This document shows positions 18,697 through 25,719 of a DNA stretch of 64,000 bases, piece by piece. Under the pieces are notes generated by a model, which ran no database searches, was not told the DNA's origin, and worked only from the letters and a program-made list of their open reading frames with translations. Made by a program: the position numbers and the translations under genes. Position 1 is the first letter of the stretch, and every line of letters begins with the position of its first letter. The stretch is from Ruegeria pomeroyi (GTDB taxonomy: Bacteria > Pseudomonadota > Alphaproteobacteria > Rhodobacterales > Rhodobacteraceae), in contig NZ_JAGQAG010000001.1 of NCBI RefSeq assembly GCF_021405525.1, positions 3,348,001-3,412,000 of the forward strand, given 5' to 3'.

Positions 18697-19455
18697 ATGG
18701 CCGAAGATATGACGATCGACAGCTATCTCGCCGCTGGCGGGATGCTGACAAACCCAACCAACGTGCCCGCGCGCTATCGCGCCGAGCTGATGAAGCTGAT
18801 GGCCACCTTCGTGGACAGCGAACTGGCCGGTGCGGCGGGCTTTGCTGACATCATCAACCAGGGGCCGGGCATCAAGGAGCGGATCGCCGCCGCCAAGATC
18901 GTGCTGGAAAAGACCGACAATGCCGACCGCGTGCTGCGGATCATGGGCGAGTTCGGGGCCGATACCCAGCGCTATGCCAACCATCACCCCTGGACCGCGC
19001 GGCTGGAGCGCGACGCCGATATCGGCGCCGCCCGGACCGAGCAGGACATGCGGCTGGCGGTGTTCAACTACCCGATCCAGGGCTGGGCCGACGCGGTGAT
19101 GATGAACCTCCTGATGGCCCGCGCCGTGGTGGTGCAGCTGGCCGATTTCACCATGATCTCGTATCAGCCGCTGGCCGAGGCGTTCCGTGCCATCGCTCCG
19201 ATCGAGACCCGGCATGGCGAGCTGGCGCTGGAAGGCGCGGCAAAGCTGGTCGAAGACGGCGGTGCCGAGGCCCTGCAAGCCTCGGCCGATTACTGGTGGC
19301 CGCGCGTCGCCGCCAGCTTTGGCACCGGCAGCGCCGGACGGACCGAGGCGCTGCGCGCCATGGGCCTGCGCCGCACCGGCAATGCCGAGATGCGCACCCG
19401 CTGGGAGGCCGAAGCCGCCAACCTGCTGGACAGCCTGGGCCTGAAACGCCCGTGA
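18697..19455 (+). CDS. PaaA-like ferritin-fold protein, sixth gene of the paa operon
   Basis: A 252-residue protein that aligns by eye with PaaA: SELAG (42) with PaaA HSEVVG, NYPIQGWAD (124-132) with NYPTLNWAD, and PIETRH with PaaA EESFH. Of the diiron ligand positions, E42 and E-T-R-H (170-173) are kept, but the first E-x-x-H is E-K-T-D at 71-74, so one histidine is replaced by aspartate. It begins 10 bases after paaE with GAGGAGAGAG upstream and is therefore the last gene of the epoxidase operon. It may be an accessory or alternative oxygenase subunit, or an inactive paralogue; I know of no assigned function. Confidence 0.85.
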   Translation: MAEDMTIDSYLAAGGMLTNPTNVPARYRAELMKLMATFVDSELAGAAGFADIINQGPGIKERIAAAKIVLEKTDNADRVLRIMGEFGADTQRYANHHPWTARLERDADIGAARTEQDMRLAVFNYPIQGWADAVMMNLLMARAVVVQLADFTMISYQPLAEAFRAIAPIETRHGELALEGAAKLVEDGGAEALQASADYWWPRVAASFGTGSAGRTEALRAMGLRRTGNAEMRTRWEAEAANLLDSLGLKRP

Positions 19456-19462
19456 ATTGCCG

Positions 19463-19485
19463 CCGGGGCGCCCCAAGCGCCCCGG
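19463..19485 (+). terminator. Hairpin after the paa epoxidase operon
   Basis: CCGGGGCG and CGCCCCGG form an 8-bp stem with a 7-base loop seven bases after the stop of the last paa gene. No long T-run follows, so it may act as a 3' stabilising hairpin or a weak terminator. Confidence 0.6.
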
Positions 19486-19777
19486 TATATCACGCAGAGA
19501 CCGGCCCGATCCGCCGTTCTCAAACCACCCGGTTTGCTGCCCGCTGACTCTGCGAGAATGGCACCGCAAAGAACACCGGATGGTTCCACCCTTGGCTTTC
19601 CACGTTAACGCTATGGGTGCAGACACGGATACACGACAACCGGATGGGCGAATGGCGGGGGTGAGCCCTTCCACGACGTTCATGATCTTCGCAGAAGCCG
19701 TTGCGTAGGGCGGGAAGTGGTCATTCGCTGCCGGTGCATAGAGATAAAGTCATGATCCTCAGAGCTGACATTGGTTG
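19486..19777. other. Intergenic left flank of the AT-rich islet
   Basis: No credible gene is seen here. Short open frames lack ribosome-binding sites and family motifs. Base composition falls toward the islet. No transposase, integrase remnant or clear terminal repeat was found by eye, and I could not find a direct repeat shared with 22095-22474. Confidence 0.5.
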
Positions 19778-21385
19778 CTATCCTGACAAATACTCAAGAA
19801 CCGAGGCAATCGCCGCGTTTCGCATTCTTCGAGCGCGAACATCGCCTACGTAATGGGCTTCTTTTAGTTCGGCTTCGGTTGCAGCCAGCACTGCCCCAAC
19901 AGTGCTAAGGTTCAATTCATCGAGCTTTGATCTTTGCCAATCTGTGACATCCAATACAGTATTTGGCTTGGCCAATTGCTGGCCTAAGTCGAAACCTTCT
20001 TGAATATTCGACAAGTTAATGTCTAGCCCGGCAAGGCCTGCAAAAGCCGGGTGATTGACACCATACTCACTCATTCTCTTAGGAGTTAGAGATTTCGCGA
20101 TGCTGAACGAGGTTGTCGAAGGTGTTGCTTCCTGAGCAAACAAGCAACCCAAGTTTACAGTGTATCGGCGACCAACTTCGCTGCGAGTTGCACGAATTCC
20201 ACCAGAATGCTCAGTTAAGATGCCCGTGTAGCACAATATGCGCAGGCCTTCTTTGATAATTTCGGGCGCATCGCGATGAATCCAGATATATGACGTGGAG
20301 TTCTTCTCGCGCTCCAAGTACATATCGTTCTTTTGTTTCAACTCAGGCAGGACAATATCTTCAACGAAATCTCGACCCCAGTCGATTATTTCTTTGTGTC
20401 CAATATACTTCTCCGAAAGAGAAGAGTGTTCAGCCCAAATTCCGCTCCGATAAAACTCCCTAATCACTGAGTTGACTTCAGTTGAGTTCATATTCGGAGC
20501 ATCAGCTACAGTCTTCAAAAGGAGACGGGGATTACCAGTGGCGGCATATGCAAGGATCGCGAAGTTCTGACCGTTCTTGGTGATCCTCTTCAGCAATGAA
20601 GAATCTGCTTGTTTCTCTACTATCTGCCGCATGCTCCCAACATAGTCTGCGTCGTTGATGTCACGACTCAGGGAGACCATTGTCGCATCATGCGTCGGTT
20701 GGAACGTGTCGCCATAGCTTGTAACGCCGGGATAAACTGCAGCGTTACAAGTGACGCAATGACTGCGAAGGTCACGGAAAAGCGTAAAGAATTGACGCTG
20801 TTGCGTTGGCAAAAAGATGTGTGCTGCTTCATCCATCAATAGAGCAAAGCGGCTTATGCCAAGGTCCTCAGCCAAGTCTTCGAGTGCTTCTTTCACCTCT
20901 TCGATATCGGGTATGCTACTTGCATCAACGGATTGCCCAGGCGTCTTCCACGATTCTTCATAAGATCGTATTAGCTCAGCCAAACCGTCGGTATCTGAAT
21001 GACCTGCTGGCAATCCAGCAAGAATATTGGCGCTGCTGGGCGTCGATGATAACAATCCCATTTTTCGGACTTTGCGTAGTACTGCACGGCAAATCCGAGC
21101 AATCATCCAATGTCGAAACTGGTCCGGATCACCTGATCGAAGAAGCGAACTAGTGACAAAGGTCACATAAACCGGAACTACTTTGTTCTCCTTGTACTCA
21201 GCAGCTAACTCATGCTCGGCCACTCGCATCAAAAATGACTTTCCAACTCCCCTGCTGCCGACCAAAATTGTGGGCGTGCGACCCTTGATCTGGTTAATTG
21301 CCGTGCGATCTTCTTCAGTTTCGACAAAATACTTCAGAACGTCTTTTGGGCCAATATCCTCTGTGCGGTAGAAAAAATCACTCAT
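19778..21385 (-). CDS. ORC/CDC6-like AAA+ ATPase with C-terminal helix-hairpin-helix
   Basis: A 535-residue ATPase, second gene of a two-gene islet. Walker A is GSRGVGKSF (43-51) following TEEDRTAINQIKGRTPTIL, Walker B is FALLMDEAAH (180-189), and a sensor-2-like GNPRLLLKTV lies at 284-293. The central part (about 300-430) is charged and unassigned. The C-terminus (about 488-533) resembles a helix-hairpin-helix DNA-binding repeat: LNLSTVGAVLAATEAEL and VGDVRARRM. The ATG at 21385 overlaps the partner's stop by eight bases (ATGAGTGA). Sequence is AT-rich: 23 of 60 bases at 20461-20520 are G or C, against the GC-rich paa genes on both sides, which suggests transfer. A role in phage defence is inference. 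Confidence 0.75.
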   Translation of the reverse strand: MSDFFYRTEDIGPKDVLKYFVETEEDRTAINQIKGRTPTILVGSRGVGKSFLMRVAEHELAAEYKENKVVPVYVTFVTSSLLRSGDPDQFRHWMIARICRAVLRKVRKMGLLSSTPSSANILAGLPAGHSDTDGLAELIRSYEESWKTPGQSVDASSIPDIEEVKEALEDLAEDLGISRFALLMDEAAHIFLPTQQRQFFTLFRDLRSHCVTCNAAVYPGVTSYGDTFQPTHDATMVSLSRDINDADYVGSMRQIVEKQADSSLLKRITKNGQNFAILAYAATGNPRLLLKTVADAPNMNSTEVNSVIREFYRSGIWAEHSSLSEKYIGHKEIIDWGRDFVEDIVLPELKQKNDMYLEREKNSTSYIWIHRDAPEIIKEGLRILCYTGILTEHSGGIRATRSEVGRRYTVNLGCLFAQEATPSTTSFSIAKSLTPKRMSEYGVNHPAFAGLAGLDINLSNIQEGFDLGQQLAKPNTVLDVTDWQRSKLDELNLSTVGAVLAATEAELKEAHYVGDVRARRMRNAAIASVLEYLSG

Positions 21386-22094
21386 CGGGTTCTTCCTCAA
21401 AAATCGACTGAACTGCGGGAAGATTGCCAAAGTCTTCGAGCACCATTTCTTCAAGCTCATTTTTTGTATCGCTCGAGGCGTTCTTAAGGTATCGGCAGAC
21501 AAATGCGAACTTTACAAGAAGTCTTGCGGTATCAGCACGGTCAGCCCATGTTTCAAGACTATTTGCGTTATAGGCGATCTGATGATTCATTTCCCCGAAC
21601 GACTGCCAGTTTCCGTGAACATACTCTGAACACTCCCTGTATAGTTTTGAGGCAAGCGACTGATACTGATCGCAGTGATCCGCCATTTCTTCAAAAAAAG
21701 CCCCAACAAAATGCCTGGAAAACACGCCAGTGTTCTCGCAGTTTATTGACTTCCAGTTGGCGTCTTTTTTACCTCGAAGCCAGAGGTGAGTGTCAATTTC
21801 ATGGGCTGAGAATAGAATTGAGCAAAGGGACAGCTCTAGGAAAAGCCGAAGAGCTTTATGAGCTTGCCGGTACTGTGCGATTGACGTGGAGAAGACTGCC
21901 TGTTGGTATTCGAGGAGAGCGAGCTTGTACATTGGCTCCTCGACCCGATTGATCAGCAACCTACTCAGCAGATCTAGGTCAACAGCTTCATTATGCGCCG
22001 CAGCGAATAGCTCCAACCGTTCGGGGTCAGCGCTCAGATGAGCCAAAGCATCTCCGCTGAGCTTCAACAATTCATCATATTGCTGTGTAACCAT
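21378..22094 (-). CDS. Helical protein with possible HEPN-type Rx6H motif, partner of the AAA+ ATPase
   Basis: A 238-residue protein, predicted mostly alpha-helical, that I cannot place firmly in a family. The stretch LYRECSEYVHGN (151-162) contains R153-x6-H160, the spacing allowed for the R-x(4-6)-H active site of HEPN ribonucleases, and also resembles the conserved helix of DUF5677-type proteins. The N-terminal region (about 38-100) is leucine-rich. The C-terminus is acidic (IFEEEPDE). The ATG at 22094 is preferred; a TTG 15 bases upstream is possible. It is co-transcribed with the ATPase and shares its low GC content. If HEPN is correct, this could be a toxin-like effector gated by the ATPase. 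Confidence 0.55.
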   Translation of the reverse strand: MVTQQYDELLKLSGDALAHLSADPERLELFAAAHNEAVDLDLLSRLLINRVEEPMYKLALLEYQQAVFSTSIAQYRQAHKALRLFLELSLCSILFSAHEIDTHLWLRGKKDANWKSINCENTGVFSRHFVGAFFEEMADHCDQYQSLASKLYRECSEYVHGNWQSFGEMNHQIAYNANSLETWADRADTARLLVKFAFVCRYLKNASSDTKNELEEMVLEDFGNLPAVQSIFEEEPDE

Positions 22095-22474
22095 GTCGCC
22101 CCCGCGCAAACCCCAAGCTGAACTTGGCCGAGTTCGCCAGTGAGAGCAAGAATGATGCCGTCACCCTAAATCAGTTTTGGTACAGGGATGCTCTGTTTTT
22201 CAACGAGTTCGCTTTTTCCTCGACCCGCTAGTTCGGACAGCGCCGAATTATGCTCTCGCGGCGAATGGCCGTAAAGCGGGTGCCACTGCAGCATCTCAAC
22301 GGGGCGGTGAAAGGCAGGCTTGGGCCGTTCGCACCAGTTCGAGAGGGATCGCGGAAGGTAGAGAAAGGCTGCGTTGCGGACTTTCAAAGCGAGAGGCCAC
22401 ATGTAGCGCATCAAACCAACGCGGCACCTCTTGCGCATGTGAAGAACGGTACGGTGCGCGCCTCTTCCCCGGGA
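22095..22474. other. Non-coding right flank of the islet
   Basis: About 380 bases with no supported gene. An imperfect 90-codon frame on the minus strand has no ribosome-binding site or recognisable motif. CCAAG-CTGAA-CTTGG near 22112-22126 is a small inverted repeat upstream of the islet genes. Composition rises back to GC-rich toward paaR. The promoter of the two-gene islet should lie in this stretch but no clear -35/-10 pair stands out. Confidence 0.5.
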
Positions 22475-23071
22475 TCAGAGCCCCTTGAGCCCGTGCAGCG
22501 TCAGGTCGCTGACCATGCGGGCATAGTCCTCGCGCGCGGCGGTGTCGGCGCCGGAATTCCACATGTAATACCAGTTCAGCATGCCGAATACCGACATGGT
22601 GGCGCCGCGCAGCTTGCCGGGGTTGCCGGCAAAGGTTTCGGGCGCGATGCCGTTCAGGATATCGCTGAGAAACCCGATCATGTCGCGCTGATAGCCGCGC
22701 AGCTGTTTCTGCTGCTCGACGGGCAGGGCCGACATGCCGCTGGTCTGCACCCGGTGTTCGTCATCCACACCCTGATAGGCCAGCAAAATCTCTCGCACCA
22801 CCGTATGCAACCGCTGCGGCCCGCTCAGACCTTCGATCTCGATGCCGCAGATGCGGTCGCGCAGGTCGTGCAGATAGGTTTCGAGGATGTCGAACAGGAT
22901 CGCATCCTTGCTGTCGTAATAGTGATAGATATTGGCCTTTGAGATCCCGCATTCGCGCGCAAGCTGGGTCATCGAGGCGCGGTCGAACCCCTCGCGTGCA
23001 AAGACGCGCGCCGCAGACTTCAATATCTGGGCGCGCTTCTGATCGTGGTCCTTGGCAATCGTCCGGGCCAA
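22475..23071 (-). CDS. paaR: TetR family regulator PaaR
   Basis: A 198-residue TetR protein. The HTH reads ILKSAARVFAREGFDRASMT followed by LARECGISKANIYHYYDSKD, and the C-terminal half (LRGATMSVFGMLNWYYMW) is typical of PaaR-like members that sense phenylacetyl-CoA. It is the last gene of paaG-paaI-paaK-paaR, starting three bases after the paaK stop, so it is made together with the pathway and would autoregulate. Candidate operators lie in front of paaJ, paaG/fadB-like and paaZ. Confidence 0.9.
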   Translation of the reverse strand: MARTIAKDHDQKRAQILKSAARVFAREGFDRASMTQLARECGISKANIYHYYDSKDAILFDILETYLHDLRDRICGIEIEGLSGPQRLHTVVREILLAYQGVDDEHRVQTSGMSALPVEQQKQLRGYQRDMIGFLSDILNGIAPETFAGNPGKLRGATMSVFGMLNWYYMWNSGADTAAREDYARMVSDLTLHGLKGL

Positions 23072-23074
23072 ACC

Positions 23075-24385
23075 CTACTCCTTGTCACGGTTGTCGACGA
23101 CGCGCTTGGCCTTGCCCTGGCTGCGTTCGACATCTCCGGGATTGCCTACAACAATCTCGGTCGAAACGCCAACGATGTCCTTGATCCGCTTGGTCAGCAT
23201 CCGCGCGGCGGCGGTCTTGCTCAGCTCGTCGGTCTTGTTGGGCAGCGCTTCGACAAAGACGCGCATCGCATCCATGCGACCGGCCTTGTAAAGCTCGATC
23301 TGGTAATGCGGGGCAATGCCACCGGTGGCCATCACCTGTTCCTCGACCTGGCTGGGGAAGACGTTGACACCGCGCAGGATGATCATGTCGTCGCTGCGCC
23401 CGGTGATCTTTTCCATCCGCCGCATCGAGCGCGCGGTGCCGGGCAACAGCCGGGTCAGGTCGCGGGTGCGATAGCGGATCATCGGCAGGCCCTCTTTGGT
23501 CAGCGTGGTGAACACCAGTTCACCCATCTCGCCATCGGGCAGCACCTCACCGGTGGCCGGGTCGATGATCTCGGGCAGGAAGTGATCCTCCCAGATGACC
23601 GGGCCGTCCTTGGTCTCGACGCATTCATTGGCCACACCCGGCCCCATGATCTCGGACAGGCCATAGATATCGACGGCGTGCATGTCGAACGCCTCCTCGA
23701 CCTCGCGCCGCATGGCGTCGGTCCAGGGTTCGGCACCGAATACCCCCACCTGCAGCGAGCTTTCGCGCGGGTCCATGCCGACCTTGTGATACTGCTCAAG
23801 GATGTTGAGCATATAGGACGGGGTCACCATGATGCCGGTGGGTTTGAAATCGGTGATCAGGCCCACCTGTTTCTCGGTCTGGCCGCCCGACATCGGCACC
23901 ACGGTGGCGCCCAGCCGCTCGATCCCGTAATGGGCGCCAAGGCCCCCGGTGAACAGACCATAACCATAGGCGTTGTGGACCATGTCGCCCTTGCGCAGCC
24001 CCGCCGCGCGCAAGCTACGCGCCACCAGATCGGCCCAATTGTCGATGTCACCCTTTGTATAACCCACCACTGTCGGCTTGCCCGTGGTGCCCGACGAGGC
24101 ATGCAGGCGGATGATCTGCTCGCGCGGCACGGCAAACAGGCCAAACGGATAGTTGTCGCGCAGATCGTTCTTGTAGGTGAACGGGAACTTGGCCAGATCG
24201 GCCAGCGTTTGCAGGTCGTCGGGGTGCACGCCCGCCTCGTCGAACCGCTGCTTGTACATCGGCACGTTGTCATAGGCATGGCGCAGCGACCATTTCAGGC
24301 GGTCCAGCTGCAACGCACGGATCTCGTCGATCGAGGCGATCTCGATCGGGTCCAGGTCTTCTTTCTTGGGGCTCAGGTCCTTCAT
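23075..24385 (-). CDS. paaK: Phenylacetate-CoA ligase PaaK
   Basis: A 436-residue AMP-forming ligase that activates phenylacetate to phenylacetyl-CoA, the entry step. The phosphate-binding loop is HASSGTTGKPTVVGYT, the adenylate region includes DIYGLSEIMGPGVANEC, and YRTRDLTRLLPG and ILRGVNVFPSQVE are conserved PaaK motifs. Size is standard. It lies between paaI (15-base gap) and paaR (3-base gap). The protein is cytoplasmic, without a signal peptide. Confidence 0.96.
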   Translation of the reverse strand: MKDLSPKKEDLDPIEIASIDEIRALQLDRLKWSLRHAYDNVPMYKQRFDEAGVHPDDLQTLADLAKFPFTYKNDLRDNYPFGLFAVPREQIIRLHASSGTTGKPTVVGYTKGDIDNWADLVARSLRAAGLRKGDMVHNAYGYGLFTGGLGAHYGIERLGATVVPMSGGQTEKQVGLITDFKPTGIMVTPSYMLNILEQYHKVGMDPRESSLQVGVFGAEPWTDAMRREVEEAFDMHAVDIYGLSEIMGPGVANECVETKDGPVIWEDHFLPEIIDPATGEVLPDGEMGELVFTTLTKEGLPMIRYRTRDLTRLLPGTARSMRRMEKITGRSDDMIILRGVNVFPSQVEEQVMATGGIAPHYQIELYKAGRMDAMRVFVEALPNKTDELSKTAAARMLTKRIKDIVGVSTEIVVGNPGDVERSQGKAKRVVDNRDKE

Positions 24386-24400
24386 GACGTCCTCCTCGCC

Positions 24401-24829
24401 TTAATCCTCGTCGAACAGGTGGCCCTTGATCGCCCGGGACATGCCCCGAAACTCGGCGATGGTGCGGCCGTCCTGATTGGTCACTTTCACGTCGTAAATC
24501 CCGCTGCGTCCGGTCAGGCTGAGCTCGGTCGCGGTGGCGGTCAGCCGGTCGCCCAATTGGCCCGGCGCGATATAGCTGATCACGTTATGCTGGGCGACGG
24601 TCGACTGGTTGCGGCTGTTGCAGGCAAAGGCAAAGGCGCTGTCGGCCAGCATGAAGGTCACGCCGCCATGGCAGATGCCATGCCCGTTGCAATGGTGGGC
24701 TGCGACGGTCAGTTCCAGCACCGCCAGCCCCTCGTCGACGCGGGTAATCTCCATCCCCGCCCATTTCGAGGCGTTATCGTCCGACCACATGGCCGCAGCC
24801 GACCGTTCCGCCCGTTCTTTTGGTGTCAT
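24401..24829 (-). CDS. paaI: Phenylacetyl/hydroxyphenylacetyl-CoA thioesterase PaaI
   Basis: A 142-residue hotdog-fold thioesterase. The family motif GHGICHGGVTFMLADSAFAFA and the earlier GMEITRVDEGLAVLEL are clear. PaaI removes CoA from dead-end or ring-hydroxylated phenylacetyl-CoA and protects the CoA pool. The ATG at 24829 fits AGGG nine bases upstream better than a GTG six bases earlier, which would overlap the paaG stop. It follows paaG directly and precedes paaK by 15 bases. Confidence 0.93.
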   Translation of the reverse strand: MTPKERAERSAAAMWSDDNASKWAGMEITRVDEGLAVLELTVAAHHCNGHGICHGGVTFMLADSAFAFACNSRNQSTVAQHNVISYIAPGQLGDRLTATATELSLTGRSGIYDVKVTNQDGRTIAEFRGMSRAIKGHLFDED

Positions 24830-24831
24830 GC

Positions 24832-25617
24832 TCACTTACCCTGAAACCTTGGTGCGCGCTTTTCCAGAAAGGCGCTGACGCCTTCGGCATAATCGGCGCT
24901 TTCACCACAGGTTTTCATGGCATCCGCCTCGAGTTCAAGATGATCTTCGAGCGTGTCGACGCAGGCCGCCTGAATGCAGCGCTTGGTCAGGCCAAAACCC
25001 AGCGTCGGGCCATTGGCGAATTGCTCGGCCATGGCGCGGGCCTCGGTCATCAACTGGTCGTCGGGCAGCGCCTTCCAGATCAGGCCCCAGTCCTCGGCCT
25101 GTTTCGCGGGCAAGGGTTGTGCGGTCAGCGCCAGCCCCTTGGCGCGCGCCTCGCCCAACAGGCGCGGCAGATGCCATGAGCCGCCAGTATCGGGGATCAG
25201 CCCCACCTTGGCAAAGGACTGGATGAACTTGGCGCTTTCGCCCGCTAGCACGATGTCGCAGGCCAGCGCGATGTTGGCGCCCGCCCCCGCGGCCACGCCG
25301 TTGACGGCGCAGATCACCGGGAAATCGAGCGAGCGGATGAGGCGCACAAGCGGCGCATAGAAGGTGCGCACGGTATAGCCCAGATCAGGTGGGCCATCCA
25401 TTTTCGACGGGTCGCGGTCGCCCAGGTCCTGGCCGGCGCAGAACCCGCGCCCTGCCCCGGTCAGCAGTACCGCACGGGCGCCATTGTCGCGCGCGGCCTC
25501 AAGCGCGGCACGCAGGGCCAGGTGCATCTCGTCGGTGAAGCTGTTCAGCCGATCCGGGCGGTTCAGCGTGATTTCCACCCAGTTCCCATGATCTTGCGCA
25601 AGAATCGTATCGCTCAT
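24832..25617 (-). CDS. paaG: 1,2-epoxyphenylacetyl-CoA isomerase PaaG
   Basis: A 261-residue crotonase-family enzyme that converts the ring epoxide to the seven-membered oxepin-CoA. The start LNRPDRLNSFTDEMHLAL, the loop GAGRGFCAGQDLGDRD, VNGVAAGAGANIALACDIVLA and GLIPDTGGSWHLPRLLG, and the tail SADYAEGVSAFLEKRAP closely match PaaG. It is the first gene of paaG-paaI-paaK-paaR, transcribed divergently from the FadB-like gene; the operator-like site at 25660-25677 lies between the two starts. The ATG at 25617 is the natural start. Confidence 0.95.
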   Translation of the reverse strand: MSDTILAQDHGNWVEITLNRPDRLNSFTDEMHLALRAALEAARDNGARAVLLTGAGRGFCAGQDLGDRDPSKMDGPPDLGYTVRTFYAPLVRLIRSLDFPVICAVNGVAAGAGANIALACDIVLAGESAKFIQSFAKVGLIPDTGGSWHLPRLLGEARAKGLALTAQPLPAKQAEDWGLIWKALPDDQLMTEARAMAEQFANGPTLGFGLTKRCIQAACVDTLEDHLELEADAMKTCGESADYAEGVSAFLEKRAPRFQGK

Positions 25618-25659
25618 CTCCGCCCCGCTTTGCGAATGTTTCAACAACCATCTTGCATA

Positions 25660-25677
25660 AACCGAACGGTTGGTCAA
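25660..25677 (-). promoter_or_regulatory. Candidate PaaR operator between paaG and the FadB-like gene
   Basis: On the minus strand the site reads TTGACCAACCGTTCGGTT. It matches the copy upstream of paaZ (30836-30853) at 16 of 18 positions, including ACCGTTCGGT. It lies 43 bases from both divergent start codons and so could control the paaGIKR operon and the FadB-like gene together. Confidence 0.75.
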
Positions 25678-25719
25678 TAAATTCTTCGCAATTGATTCTC
25701 GACCGGTGGAGGCGGGCAG

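Noticed and set aside
22166-22438. 90-residue minus-strand frame beside the islet
   Set aside because: No start signal or motif; probably chance in mixed-composition DNA.
19456-22474. Islet as an insertion sequence or prophage fragment
   Set aside because: No transposase, integrase, terminal inverted repeat or phage structural gene was seen; only the low GC content argues for transfer.
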